The translations under genes were made by a program, and so were the position numbers. Below are positions 31,201-39,585 of a stretch of 64,000 bases of DNA, one piece after another. Position 1 is the stretch's first letter; each line of letters opens with the position of its first letter. This DNA is from an uncultured Armatimonadota bacterium (lineage in GTDB: Bacteria > Armatimonadota > Fimbriimonadia > Fimbriimonadales > Fimbriimonadaceae): assembly GCA_903833215.1 (NCBI GenBank), contig CAILEM010000029.1:1-64000 (forward strand), in the 5' to 3' direction. The notes beneath the pieces are model-generated. The model did not search any database. It was not told the origin of the DNA and worked only from the letters and a program-made list of their open reading frames with translations.

Positions 31201-33384
31201 CGTGCTAATCGTCTTCCACGTTGGGCTGTCGGCGGTGCCGTTGGTGGTCATCGCGATGCCGCCATCGTTTTGGCCGACCCAGATGATGTCGCTGTTGCCG
31301 TTTGCAACGGCGATTGCGGAGAGCAGGGAAGAACCTTGAGGTCGAATGGCGGTCCAAGTTGGGGCGTCATCTCGAGCGTTATTTGATCGCCAAAGTGAAC
31401 CGCCACCGGCGAGCAAAGTCAGCGGATTGTTGGGGTCCAGGATAAACGGTGCGATGAAGTTAGCGTTGTTTCCAGCATCACCGAGGCCACCGTAAATCCA
31501 GTTGGAATTGCCACCCGTTGCTCCGTCGTTGTTTCGGAACATCCTCAGGTCAATGTACTCACCGTAGACGTACTGCGAGTTTGCGGGGTCGATGGCGACA
31601 TAACCTCCGTCGCCACCAAAGAAGCAAAACGCATTGCCGTCGCCCATTCGGTTTGCTTCAGAGCCGTTATCCTGCAGCCCGCCAACATAGAAGTTGCCAG
31701 GGCCATCACCAGCGACAGAGTAATACTGAGTGGTTCTTGCGCCTTGATCTAGTCGAAACCAGCCTGCATCCGTAGAAGCGGTGGTGATGTCAAGAGTTGC
31801 GTAGAGACCACCGTCAGAGCAAATATAGACTGTCTTGTTGTTGACTCCATCGTAACCGGGAGCCGCAACGACGGTGTGGTCGTCAGGGTGAGGTTGGTCG
31901 GTTTGGATGTACCCTGCTCCAATTGCGTTGATGGTGACCCCACCATCGGTGCTTCCATAAACGTAGGTGCCAGTAATCACCAATCGGTTGGAGTTCGTGG
32001 GGTCCACCCAAATTCCATTTGCGTACCAGTTGGCGCTTGTGCTGCCGCTCGTGTTGACTTGGGCGTAGCTCTTGCCTCCGTCAGTCGACTTATACACGTT
32101 CCCATCACTTGCCGATGCATAGGCGATGTTTTCGTCGCTAACGACTGGATATGTTTCGACGCGGCTGAAGCCACCAACACTGTTGAGAGGGCCACTTGCT
32201 TTGGTCCAGGTGGCTCCAGCGTCGGTCGAATAAATCGCGGCTGCGTACCAGTTGCCAGCATTGAAATCGTAATCCTGGATGGTGCCGAGGACTCGATTCG
32301 GATTAGCTTTGCTAAAGGCGACTGCATGGCCGCTTTGAGCCCATAGGGGATTAGAGAAGGTTTTGCCGCCGTCAGTGGATCGGAAGATGCCACCGTATTG
32401 CTGGGTGACAAGAATCAAATTGGAATTGCCTGGGCAAACCGCAATTCGGTTTACGTGCGACCATGTCCATCCCGATGTCCCAGCGAGCTGCGACCAAGTT
32501 GTTCCACCGTCGGTGCTCTTGTAGACGCCTTGGCCAGCGAGTCCATCGCCGTTAAAGTAGCCCTCACCTGTGCCTGCATAAAGGGTTTTGTTATCGTTTG
32601 GGTCAAGAACCATGCACGTAACCGCTATGGATGGGAGCTTGTCGCCCACCGGAGTCCACGACTGACCACCATCCAAGGATCGCCAAATGCCTCCACCTAC
32701 CGAGCCCATCCACATTCGCTGTGGATTTGCAGGATCGATGACGACACATCGGCTTCTTCCCGAGAAATTCGAGGGGCCCAACTCTTTCCAGGTCTGAGTC
32801 TGGGTTTTTGATTGATGGGTAGCAACGAGTGCTTGCTTCTGTTGAAGGGCACGCTGAAGTGCGTTGGGAGGAATCGCTCCATGCTCGTCAACCAACGCCA
32901 GACGACGCCATCGAGCTGCTTCACCAGGGCCGTCGGTTCCAGGCATTTGATCGTTTCGTAGTTTGGATTTGACGCCCGTCGCAACGCGACGGTATTCCAT
33001 CTTTGAGCCATTGCGCACGGCAACGATGCCACCAGCCGTCTCGCTGTCACCCTTTTCCTCACCACCGAATCCTTTGAGCGGCTCTCTGAGTTCACGAACG
33101 GCCCGCAATTCGGACTGCTCTTCGCGAGTGTTGAGCAGATGTACACCGGGAATCGAAGTAAGTCGCTTCTTGGCGGTGTTCAAGGACGAGCCAGGCTTGA
33201 GCTGAATGAGGAATAGCGAAGAACCGCGCTTGCGCGATTCAATCCTCCCCAGCGGCCCAACTGCAGACGCAAGGCGCTCTATGGGCACCGTTGCATTCGT
33301 CCGGAGTAAGAACTCAGCCCCGGTTTGTGATGGCTTGTTGTCTAATGTCGTGAAGAAGAAGAGAGCCGATAAGAGAGTAATCAA
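28243..33384 (-). CDS. Large exported protein with BNR/Asp-box (sortilin-like) repeats and C-terminal Ig-like repeats
   Basis: Many Asp-box motifs (RSLDGGQSW, KSTDGGTTW, RSTDGGKTF, STDGGNTW) then nine ~92-aa tandem repeats. Confidence 0.92.
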   Translation of the reverse strand: MITLLSALFFFTTLDNKPSQTGAEFLLRTNATVPIERLASAVGPLGRIESRKRGSSLFLIQLKPGSSLNTAKKRLTSIPGVHLLNTREEQSELRAVRELREPLKGFGGEEKGDSETAGGIVAVRNGSKMEYRRVATGVKSKLRNDQMPGTDGPGEAARWRRLALVDEHGAIPPNALQRALQQKQALVATHQSKTQTQTWKELGPSNFSGRSRCVVIDPANPQRMWMGSVGGGIWRSLDGGQSWTPVGDKLPSIAVTCMVLDPNDNKTLYAGTGEGYFNGDGLAGQGVYKSTDGGTTWSQLAGTSGWTWSHVNRIAVCPGNSNLILVTQQYGGIFRSTDGGKTFSNPLWAQSGHAVAFSKANPNRVLGTIQDYDFNAGNWYAAAIYSTDAGATWTKASGPLNSVGGFSRVETYPVVSDENIAYASASDGNVYKSTDGGKSYAQVNTSGSTSANWYANGIWVDPTNSNRLVITGTYVYGSTDGGVTINAIGAGYIQTDQPHPDDHTVVAAPGYDGVNNKTVYICSDGGLYATLDITTASTDAGWFRLDQGARTTQYYSVAGDGPGNFYVGGLQDNGSEANRMGDGNAFCFFGGDGGYVAIDPANSQYVYGEYIDLRMFRNNDGATGGNSNWIYGGLGDAGNNANFIAPFILDPNNPLTLLAGGGSLWRSNNARDDAPTWTAIRPQGSSLLSAIAVANGNSDIIWVGQNDGGIAMTTNGTADSPTWKTISTPGGGPIPGRYVTRILIDPDQPNTVYVTLGGFTSNNVWKTTNAGATWTALNGSGNGVLPQVPVRAIARRPAAPNKLYVGTEIGVFSTTDGGNTWTTASDMGINVSVDDLQYMNNSATLLAATHGRGIWSLPYGPGILQSLTLAPTSVIGGGTSTATVSLNSPAGTGGAVIALASDTAAAPIVASVTVPEGSITASVSINTLGVPTVTTAKITATMGSITKAAALTINPTALATFTVSPTSVIGGSTSTGTVTLKGIAPPNGTTVSLSSNSTSVTVPGSATVPAGAVTATFPISTNAVSTSTTATISAKLASSTLTATIAVAPPTLSSFAVSPSTVPGGAPSTGTVTLTGPAATGGLVVTLTSSSPKATMPSSVTIPAGASSVTFTVTTTGVSQSTSVTLFAGQGGTAKSTTLVITPTTLSSVSISPTTVTGGTSATGTVTLNGPAPTGGITVSLTSSSASAAVPTSVVIPSGSTSATFAITTSSVATTVTATITGALNGNSASGTLTILTPLLLTVSPNPTAVVGGNSAVGTITLARVAPAGGATISLSASGGASVPASVNVAAGLTTANFTINTTGQASTITVTISASLSGTTRTTNLTVNPAALVGLSITPNVVAGGNTPIGKVTLNGLAPSSGTTITLASSSSNATVAATVVVAPGTSTATFPIATTPVASAVNATISASLSGTTLTAGLTIQPAALNTFTLSPTTVVGGSDSVIQGVVTLNGLAPSTGATVTLSSSSTTLATVPASVKILKGTTSISFNVSHKLVTAAKSVTITASYAGVKLTANLNLIPFQIASLSFAPSSVIGGNKTSGTVLLNAQPGPSGPISVKLVSSSKALGVPATVSIPLNRLGAVFNATTTAVSTSTTATATATYGSSSKQGTVSIAPATLIAVSVSPATVKGSATTAVTGTVSLNGLAPTGGLVISLTSSNTAAAKVPATVTILAGKGTATFKVTHSKVAAQASVTISASLSGITQTTKLTVTP
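28246..30795 (-). repeat. Nine tandem ~92-aa Ig-like coding repeats
   Basis: Each begins with a variant of L..ftvsPttVvGGs.stGtVtLnG.Ap.gG and ends with ...tisAslsgt..ta.LtI.P; counted by eye from the translation. Confidence 0.9.
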
Positions 33385-33726
33385 TGGTGACCCTGAGAAG
33401 CTAAAAGCATCCCAAGTTTACAGTAATTGCTAGCTTAGAATTTGGCCCCAAACTTCTTTTGAAACCGTAAGTTTTAGGAGCGGACACGGGCATGATTTAT
33501 GCTGATCTTCTGCGTTCATGAGGTTTTCGTATTCCAGAGGACGAATCCAGAATCGGCATTCAGCACCTATGGAGTTGGCAATTTCACAACCACTCCTGTA
33601 TATTGAGCTATCAAGATCTTGGGACGGGTACGTGCTTGATTCTGCAACGCGTGCTGGATGCTCTCGAGTAAGAATGGATCTGTGTCGCGCAAATAATCAG
33701 CACCACAGAACATCGGAGGAACACCC

Positions 33727-34056
33727 ATGAAGGACGACAAGAGATCGAAAAATCAGGTTGAGGAATTCGACAATTCGCCGGATGCTTTTGGGCAAAAGCT
33801 CCGCTTTGTTCCCCAATTCATCGTCGCATTCGGTGAAAGGAAAACCGTCCTAGAGTGGAGTCGCGACCCCCGCTGCCCTTTTAACTTCAAGCAACTTTCT
33901 CGAATGGTTACTCAAGAGAAAGACATTGAGCATGCGATCTTGAATTACATGCCAAAGCCGCAGCCAGGTACAGCAGGAGACACTCCTGGAAAATTACAAC
34001 CGGAAGTTAGAAAACCTTATCTCGGTAGGCTTTCCAAAAAATTCCGCGGACGCTGA
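33727..34056 (+). CDS. Hypothetical protein
   Basis: 109-aa ORF with ATG preceded by GGAGGA (catcggaggaacacccatg). Confidence 0.6.
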   Translation: MKDDKRSKNQVEEFDNSPDAFGQKLRFVPQFIVAFGERKTVLEWSRDPRCPFNFKQLSRMVTQEKDIEHAILNYMPKPQPGTAGDTPGKLQPEVRKPYLGRLSKKFRGR

Positions 34057-34170
34057 GCGCCTCAACGAAGCATTGACCAAGCACTCTGGAGCCAGATAGT
34101 CTTCCACCGATTGACGGTACGACAAATCTGATCGATTATATGATTCGACGAGTTTGTGTCGCTTTCCAGA

Positions 34171-35160
34171 TTACGTGGTGTCTCCCTTGACAAATCGAAC
34201 AGGATAAACGACCTTTGGTGGGACGTCCTCTCCAGCGAGTCGGGCGCTTAGGTTGAGCACGGCGGTTTTAGCCACGGCGTACCACGGAGCAAGGACGGTT
34301 GTGAGGGCATACTTCTCGATGCATGTCACCGGGCACCCGTCAAAGCCCGTGACGGCAACTTGCCCCGGCACATCGATGCCCATGTCAAGCAGGTGGGCAA
34401 GCACGTCGCGAGCGTACGCGTCGTTCCAACAAGCGAAGGCAGTAACTCCGGACCGGACCGTTTCGTCAATCCAGACCCACCAGTCATCGGACCTTTCCTG
34501 ACTGATGATGGTTGTCTTCATCCCAAGGGCTCCAGCCACTCGGAGGAATGAGAGTCGGCGATTGAGGCCCGAGAGTGGCTCGAATTCATCGATGACATAG
34601 GCGACTTTGCGATGCCCGACTTCAAAAAGGTGTCGAGCAATCATCTCGCCACCGGCGTCGTCGTCCACGACGATCGACGGGATACCTTCCATTTCGTTCG
34701 AGATGGCGATGGCCGGTAGGTTCGCCTCCACGAGCCTCGGTCGAAGTGGGTCATTGGGCAGCATGTCTACAAGCAGGCCGTCGACTCTCCCGTTGAGCAG
34801 TTCGGGAAGAAGATCACAACTTGCCGCAGTGTGAAACGCCCCTTGAAGCAGGAGATCTTTCCTCGCGATATGGCAGCCTTCCTGAATGCCACTCACGATC
34901 TCCGCAAAGTACGCACTACGCACGTTGAGATACCCATGGCCCGCATAAAGGGCGATGACGTTCGAGCGCCCAAGCCGCAATCCCCGTGCGTGGACATTGG
35001 GCTTGTAGCCCAACTCCTGAACCGCGTCGAGTATCCGCTGCCGCGTGGCATCCGACATCCGCCCCTCCCCATGATCGCCGCGCATACAAAGCGATACCGT
35101 CATCGCACTGACTCCCGCAAGCCGCGCGACATCCTCCAATTTCGCCTTCATCTCTCTCAT
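34171..35160 (-). CDS. LacI-family transcriptional regulator
   Basis: LEDVARLAGVSAMTVSLCM HTH, ILDAVQELGYKPNVHARGLR, periplasmic-binding-like effector domain. Confidence 0.94.
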   Translation of the reverse strand: MREMKAKLEDVARLAGVSAMTVSLCMRGDHGEGRMSDATRQRILDAVQELGYKPNVHARGLRLGRSNVIALYAGHGYLNVRSAYFAEIVSGIQEGCHIARKDLLLQGAFHTAASCDLLPELLNGRVDGLLVDMLPNDPLRPRLVEANLPAIAISNEMEGIPSIVVDDDAGGEMIARHLFEVGHRKVAYVIDEFEPLSGLNRRLSFLRVAGALGMKTTIISQERSDDWWVWIDETVRSGVTAFACWNDAYARDVLAHLLDMGIDVPGQVAVTGFDGCPVTCIEKYALTTVLAPWYAVAKTAVLNLSARLAGEDVPPKVVYPVRFVKGDTT

Positions 35161-35181
35161 AAATCGATGTCGAGATTGTAC

Positions 35182-35201
35182 GAGGTTTAGCGTTAAACTT
35201 C
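35182..35201. promoter_or_regulatory. Putative LacI-family operator
   Basis: GAGGTTTAGCGTTAAACTTC: near-perfect 20-bp palindrome with central CG, ~20 bp upstream of the lacI-type gene. Confidence 0.65.
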
Positions 35202-35244
35202 AACTGCTTAAAGTAGAGGCTGAAGCCAAGAGAATCGCTTTGAT

Positions 35245-36897
35245 CTACTTGCCGATTGGCGTCATGGTAATGACTGTTTTCAGTTCGGCACCGTCGGGGC
35301 GGGCTTGTTCGAACTCGATCGATGTTGGGATGCCGGTGAGAAGGTCGATCTTGTCTTCGATCTTGGTCATCTTCCATCCGCTTGCGGGGAAGGACCAGTC
35401 GGAGTTCTTCTTGAGCGATTGCATCCGACCCGTGATCGCATCTAGTGCTTTCGCGTCGAGCAGGATGTTGCTGGTTGGGAGATTTGCGAAGGTGATCTTT
35501 CCGTACTTGTGATCGCCTTCGGTAATGACCGAGTCCCACTTCCACTGGAGTCCGCTCTTTGTTGTTCCGCCTTCTCCGTTTTTGACGGTCGTCGCATTTA
35601 CCGTAAGGGGACTAAGCGCCCATCCGCTATCCTTTGTGCCCGCCTTATTGGGCCATGTGCTGGATGAGCTTGCTGTAAAGTTGAGCGACTTCTTCCAAGC
35701 GTCTTGATGAATGACCGACTTCTCGCGTTTGGTGCTCCAAAGCACTTCGATGGGAGCCTTTTGCACGGTCTTGGCCGTATATTGGCCGTCATCGGTGACG
35801 ACGAATTTGTACTTTCCAATATGGAGTTCCTGCTGTCGGAGAACCTGGAACTTCTGGCCAGTGGTAACTCGAAGGCTTAAGTTCAGGGGGATACGAGCGA
35901 CGATAAAGTCCTCAACTTTGGGCGCAAAGGTCTTGCCAGCGACAGCCATGATGGCAGCGACTAAGATCACCGCGACTCCAATCGCAATCTTTCCGACGAG
36001 ACCGCCCGGCTTGCTTGATTTCGCAGGAGGTGCTGCTTGGGCGGCGGCGGCAGCTTGTATTTCGTTGATGGTGGTCTGAAGCGATTTGGGAGCGGGCGCA
36101 GGAGGCTTCGATTTGACGGCGACCGTGCCCTCCAGCATCTCCATGGCTTGTTCCGCACTTTGCGGCCTATGCTTGGGTGATTTTCTCAGGAGACTGACAA
36201 GAGTCGCATGAACCGTTGGAGGAAGGCCACGAGGTAACTCGGGAATGCGCTCGTGTACTTGCTTGTACAACACTCCCATCGGGGTTTCTGCAGTGAAAGG
36301 TGCAGCGCCGGTGAGCATCTCAAATAGGATGATTCCTAAACTGTAAAGGTCTGAGCGGTTATCCGGCTTTTTACCTTCCGCTAATTCTGGGCTCATGTAC
36401 TCTGGCGTTCCATGAAGGCCAATTCCAGATGTTTGGTTGGTTCCAAGGGCTTTGGCAATTCCAAAGTCGAGAATCTTGACGACGCCACTTGTGGTTAAGA
36501 AGATGTTTGCTGGCTTTAAGTCGCGGTGGATTGAACCTTGGCGATGGGCGGCAACCAATCCTGCAAGTACTTGCTTCGTGATCTCGACAGCCATCTTTTC
36601 TGGCACTTTGCCGCGACTAAGTCTTGACTGAAGGGATTCCCCGGCAAGCAATTCCATCACGATAAAGACGCGACCGCTATCTTCCTGTCCGGCGTCATGA
36701 ACCCTAACAATATTTGCGTGGTTAAGATTGGCGCAAAGGGTTGCTTCTTTGAGCAGTTGCTTGGCTGCCTCTTCATCGCTGACGAGGGCCGGGTGGATGA
36801 ACTTAACGGCAAGTTGTCTATCCAAACCGACCTGTTTGGCACGATATATCAGGCCCGTATTGCCTTTACCGATCTGTTCGCCAAGCTCGAAGTTCAT
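35245..36897 (-). CDS. Serine/threonine protein kinase, transmembrane
   Basis: IGKGNTGLIYRAKQ, LAVKFIHP, IHRDLKPANIF, ILDFGIAKAL; TM VGKIAIGVAVILVAAIMAVAG. Confidence 0.95.
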   Translation of the reverse strand: MNFELGEQIGKGNTGLIYRAKQVGLDRQLAVKFIHPALVSDEEAAKQLLKEATLCANLNHANIVRVHDAGQEDSGRVFIVMELLAGESLQSRLSRGKVPEKMAVEITKQVLAGLVAAHRQGSIHRDLKPANIFLTTSGVVKILDFGIAKALGTNQTSGIGLHGTPEYMSPELAEGKKPDNRSDLYSLGIILFEMLTGAAPFTAETPMGVLYKQVHERIPELPRGLPPTVHATLVSLLRKSPKHRPQSAEQAMEMLEGTVAVKSKPPAPAPKSLQTTINEIQAAAAAQAAPPAKSSKPGGLVGKIAIGVAVILVAAIMAVAGKTFAPKVEDFIVARIPLNLSLRVTTGQKFQVLRQQELHIGKYKFVVTDDGQYTAKTVQKAPIEVLWSTKREKSVIHQDAWKKSLNFTASSSSTWPNKAGTKDSGWALSPLTVNATTVKNGEGGTTKSGLQWKWDSVITEGDHKYGKITFANLPTSNILLDAKALDAITGRMQSLKKNSDWSFPASGWKMTKIEDKIDLLTGIPTSIEFEQARPDGAELKTVITMTPIGK

Positions 36898-37126
36898 AGT
36901 GATTTACAACAATGTACAGGAGACGTCCAAAATCTTAACAAATTCCGACGAATCGCGAACGAATTGACATGCTTTCGATTGCTAAATATCCCGCTTTTCG
37001 AAGACTTGTGGGAGAATATACGGACCCCATAGGGTCGGCTTTCGATACCGGGTTCAATTGATTTTGTTAAGCCCCACGTGGTGGACACTCAATCCCTGTG
37101 ATTTAGAAATCTGTGAAGCAAGCACC

Positions 37127-39472
37127 ATGAGTTGTAGTACTGCAAACATCTCGCGTACGGCTGCGATCGTTGTCGCATCGCTTCTTGTCGTGTCTGCCTG
37201 TTTGGCTCAAGACATCTCTGGCGGGAGTTCTCCCGTGAAGAGTTCCAAGTCTAGTTCCTCAAAGAAATCGAGTTCGAAGTCACCGGCGCGATCTGCGCCT
37301 GCCCGTCGTCGAAGCCACTCACGAGTTACACCTAAGCCTCGTGCAAAAACCGCCGCCGAGACCGCAGAAGCTCGCCTTGCCGGTGTCATGAAGGACATTC
37401 GTGGACAGATCGAAGCGGGCAACTTGGATGAAGCCGAAAAGCAGTGTGGAGAGATTTTAGCCACGCGTCCGGCCGACAAGAAGTGGCTCAAACTATCCTC
37501 GGAAATCAAAGCCGCGAGGATGTTGTCGGCAGCGAATACTGCTTTTGAGGCAAGCGATTGGGACCTTGCCGAGGCCAAAGCCAACGAAGCGAATTCGTTG
37601 AACCCAGGTGATGCCGCGATCGGCGAATTGCTCTCGAAACTAAAAGATATCCGCTATAAGGAAGCGATTTCCGATGTCCGCGATACGTCCGACCTTGAGG
37701 CTGCCGAGACAAAGGCAGAAGCGCTGGTTGCGAAATTTCCCGAGGACAAACCTGCGGCCGACCTACTCGAGAAGCTTAAAACTCAACTCCATGATAAAAG
37801 GGTGAAAGACGCTCAAGCCAGTGTCGAATCGGATCCGGACAAGGCCGATCGACTGGCCAAGCTTGTTTTGGAGAAGGATCCAGCCGATCAAGATGCGATT
37901 ACGATCCAAGAGAGGGTCCGTCTTGGGCGCTATGTGAAGGCGATTTCCGAAGCTCAGGCGAAGGCGAAGTCGGACCCGGATGCCGCAAAACAGGCTGCAG
38001 CCAGGGCCTTAGAACTCAAACCGGGCGATCCTACAGCGAAAGACCTCCTGAATTCGATCAACTCCAGTCCGCAGAACAATACGAAGCAGGTTGGAATCGA
38101 CAAGGCAAAGTCCGACCTAGCCCAAGGTCAAACGGCAAAGGCCATACAAGAGTACAAGTCGCTTATCGAGTCGTATCCACTTGACATCGAATTACGCTTT
38201 ACAGCGACCAAAGTCGTGATTGAATCCGGCGCTCTGCTTGAAGGGGCTGATATGGCCGAAGTTGGTATTCGAGTGGCTAAAACTGACGCCGATCGGAACC
38301 GATTCCAATTGCTGATCAGTGACTACCGGGTCAAATTTGAGCCGCTTAATGTCAAGCGGTTCAATGCCGCCATTGAGCTACTGAAGGTGAGTCAGGCCGG
38401 AGCCGCTGCAGACATGTTGGTTGCATCCAGTCGACTCATCGCGGATCGACGTGTGGGACTTGTGACCGAATGGTTGGGTGCATTTGCGGCGGGCCGAGAA
38501 GATCAGGCGGTTGAGGCATTGACGGATTGGCTGAAACTCGGAAACCGAAAACCCGAAGACGCATCGATGTCACCCTTATTCACCGCGATTCCCGACCTTG
38601 TTCACCGGGCTGTGAGCGATGCAAAGGCAGCCGCAGTGATTAAAGAAGCTTTCGGCGCCGACGGGGCACGTCAAATCGAATCGCCGACGGGGCATTCAAC
38701 CTCGGGAACCTTAGCTAATCCGGTGAAGTCCGACAACGGAGCGAGCCTCTCTACGGCGGCGCTTGCTGCTGGCTCTGTGAAAATAAACGCCACCACTGGA
38801 AGCGAAATGGTTTGGGTTCCACAGGGCGTTTTTGTGATGGGCGACAACGCCCAGGTTGACAAGAACGTACAGCCGCTTCCAATCAGCGTGAGACATCAAG
38901 TTCAGTTGGGAGGCTTCTGGATTAGCAAAACCCCAGTGACGGTTAAGCAGTTCAAAGCGTTTTGCCTCGCGACAGGACTTGATTTTTCGAAGTTCGCAGC
39001 TCCCGAGTGGGGCTGGGCCGACGAGCATCCGATGGTGAACGTCACTTGGCAACAAGCCCGGGACTACTGTAAGTGGGCGGGTGGCGAACTTCCCACTGAG
39101 GCGCAATGGGAAAAGGCAGCCAGAGGTTCGGATGGCCTCAAATACCCTTGGGGTAATCCATGGGATGGCACACGGGTTACTTGGAATGCTCGTCAGACTT
39201 CACCCGTTGGTTCTCACCCAACTGGGGCAAGTCCCTATGGCTGCTTGGACATGTCGGGCAATGTTTGGCAGTGGTGCCTGGACTGGTACGCGGTGATTGA
39301 TCCGGCGAAGTCTAGCCAAGACCCGATGGGGCCAGAGACGGGCGAAGAGCACGTCATGCGAGGGGGCGGATGGGATGTGAACCTTCCCGCCAACCTACGC
39401 TGTGCTACACGCAATCAAGCCCATCCGTTTGTGGCGAAGGACAATATCGGCTTTCGGATTGTCAGTCAGTGA
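37127..39472 (+). CDS. Exported helical/TPR-like repeat protein with C-terminal FGE-sulfatase (SUMF1) domain
   Basis: Signal-like N-terminus, Ala-rich helical repeats, then MVWVPQGVFVMGD...PVTVKQFKAFC...LPTEAQWEKAARG...GNVWQWCLDWY...RGGGWD. Confidence 0.9.
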   Translation: MSCSTANISRTAAIVVASLLVVSACLAQDISGGSSPVKSSKSSSSKKSSSKSPARSAPARRRSHSRVTPKPRAKTAAETAEARLAGVMKDIRGQIEAGNLDEAEKQCGEILATRPADKKWLKLSSEIKAARMLSAANTAFEASDWDLAEAKANEANSLNPGDAAIGELLSKLKDIRYKEAISDVRDTSDLEAAETKAEALVAKFPEDKPAADLLEKLKTQLHDKRVKDAQASVESDPDKADRLAKLVLEKDPADQDAITIQERVRLGRYVKAISEAQAKAKSDPDAAKQAAARALELKPGDPTAKDLLNSINSSPQNNTKQVGIDKAKSDLAQGQTAKAIQEYKSLIESYPLDIELRFTATKVVIESGALLEGADMAEVGIRVAKTDADRNRFQLLISDYRVKFEPLNVKRFNAAIELLKVSQAGAAADMLVASSRLIADRRVGLVTEWLGAFAAGREDQAVEALTDWLKLGNRKPEDASMSPLFTAIPDLVHRAVSDAKAAAVIKEAFGADGARQIESPTGHSTSGTLANPVKSDNGASLSTAALAAGSVKINATTGSEMVWVPQGVFVMGDNAQVDKNVQPLPISVRHQVQLGGFWISKTPVTVKQFKAFCLATGLDFSKFAAPEWGWADEHPMVNVTWQQARDYCKWAGGELPTEAQWEKAARGSDGLKYPWGNPWDGTRVTWNARQTSPVGSHPTGASPYGCLDMSGNVWQWCLDWYAVIDPAKSSQDPMGPETGEEHVMRGGGWDVNLPANLRCATRNQAHPFVAKDNIGFRIVSQ

Positions 39473-39488
39473 GCCGGGGCCCAAGCCG

Positions 39489-39527
39489 ATCCGCTGTGCC
39501 GCCTGCTATCCAGTCGGCACAGCGGAT
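39489..39527. terminator. Hairpin between convergent genes
   Basis: ATCCGCTGTGCCG / CGGCACAGCGGAT perfect 13-bp inverted repeat, 13-nt loop. Confidence 0.65.
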
Positions 39528-39547
39528 TGAGTGAGTGGCGATCTGAT

Positions 39548-39571
39548 GGCTCAACTCGTTACCGTTGAGCC
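39548..39571. terminator. Second hairpin between convergent genes
   Basis: GGCTCAAC / GTTGAGCC perfect 8-bp inverted repeat, 8-nt loop. Confidence 0.55.
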
Positions 39572-39585
39572 ACCCGTAATGCTCC

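Noticed and set aside
20113-33478. 16-mer AACC(A/G)TAAGTTTTAGG at 20113-20128 and 33463-33478, both upstream of minus-strand genes
   Set aside because: A pair of 16-mers with one mismatch is expected many times by chance in 64 kb on both strands
36964-36998. TTGACA with an AT-rich -10-like stretch upstream of the 37127 gene
   Set aside because: Promoter consensus for this organism is unknown and the -10 match is poor; could not be separated from chance
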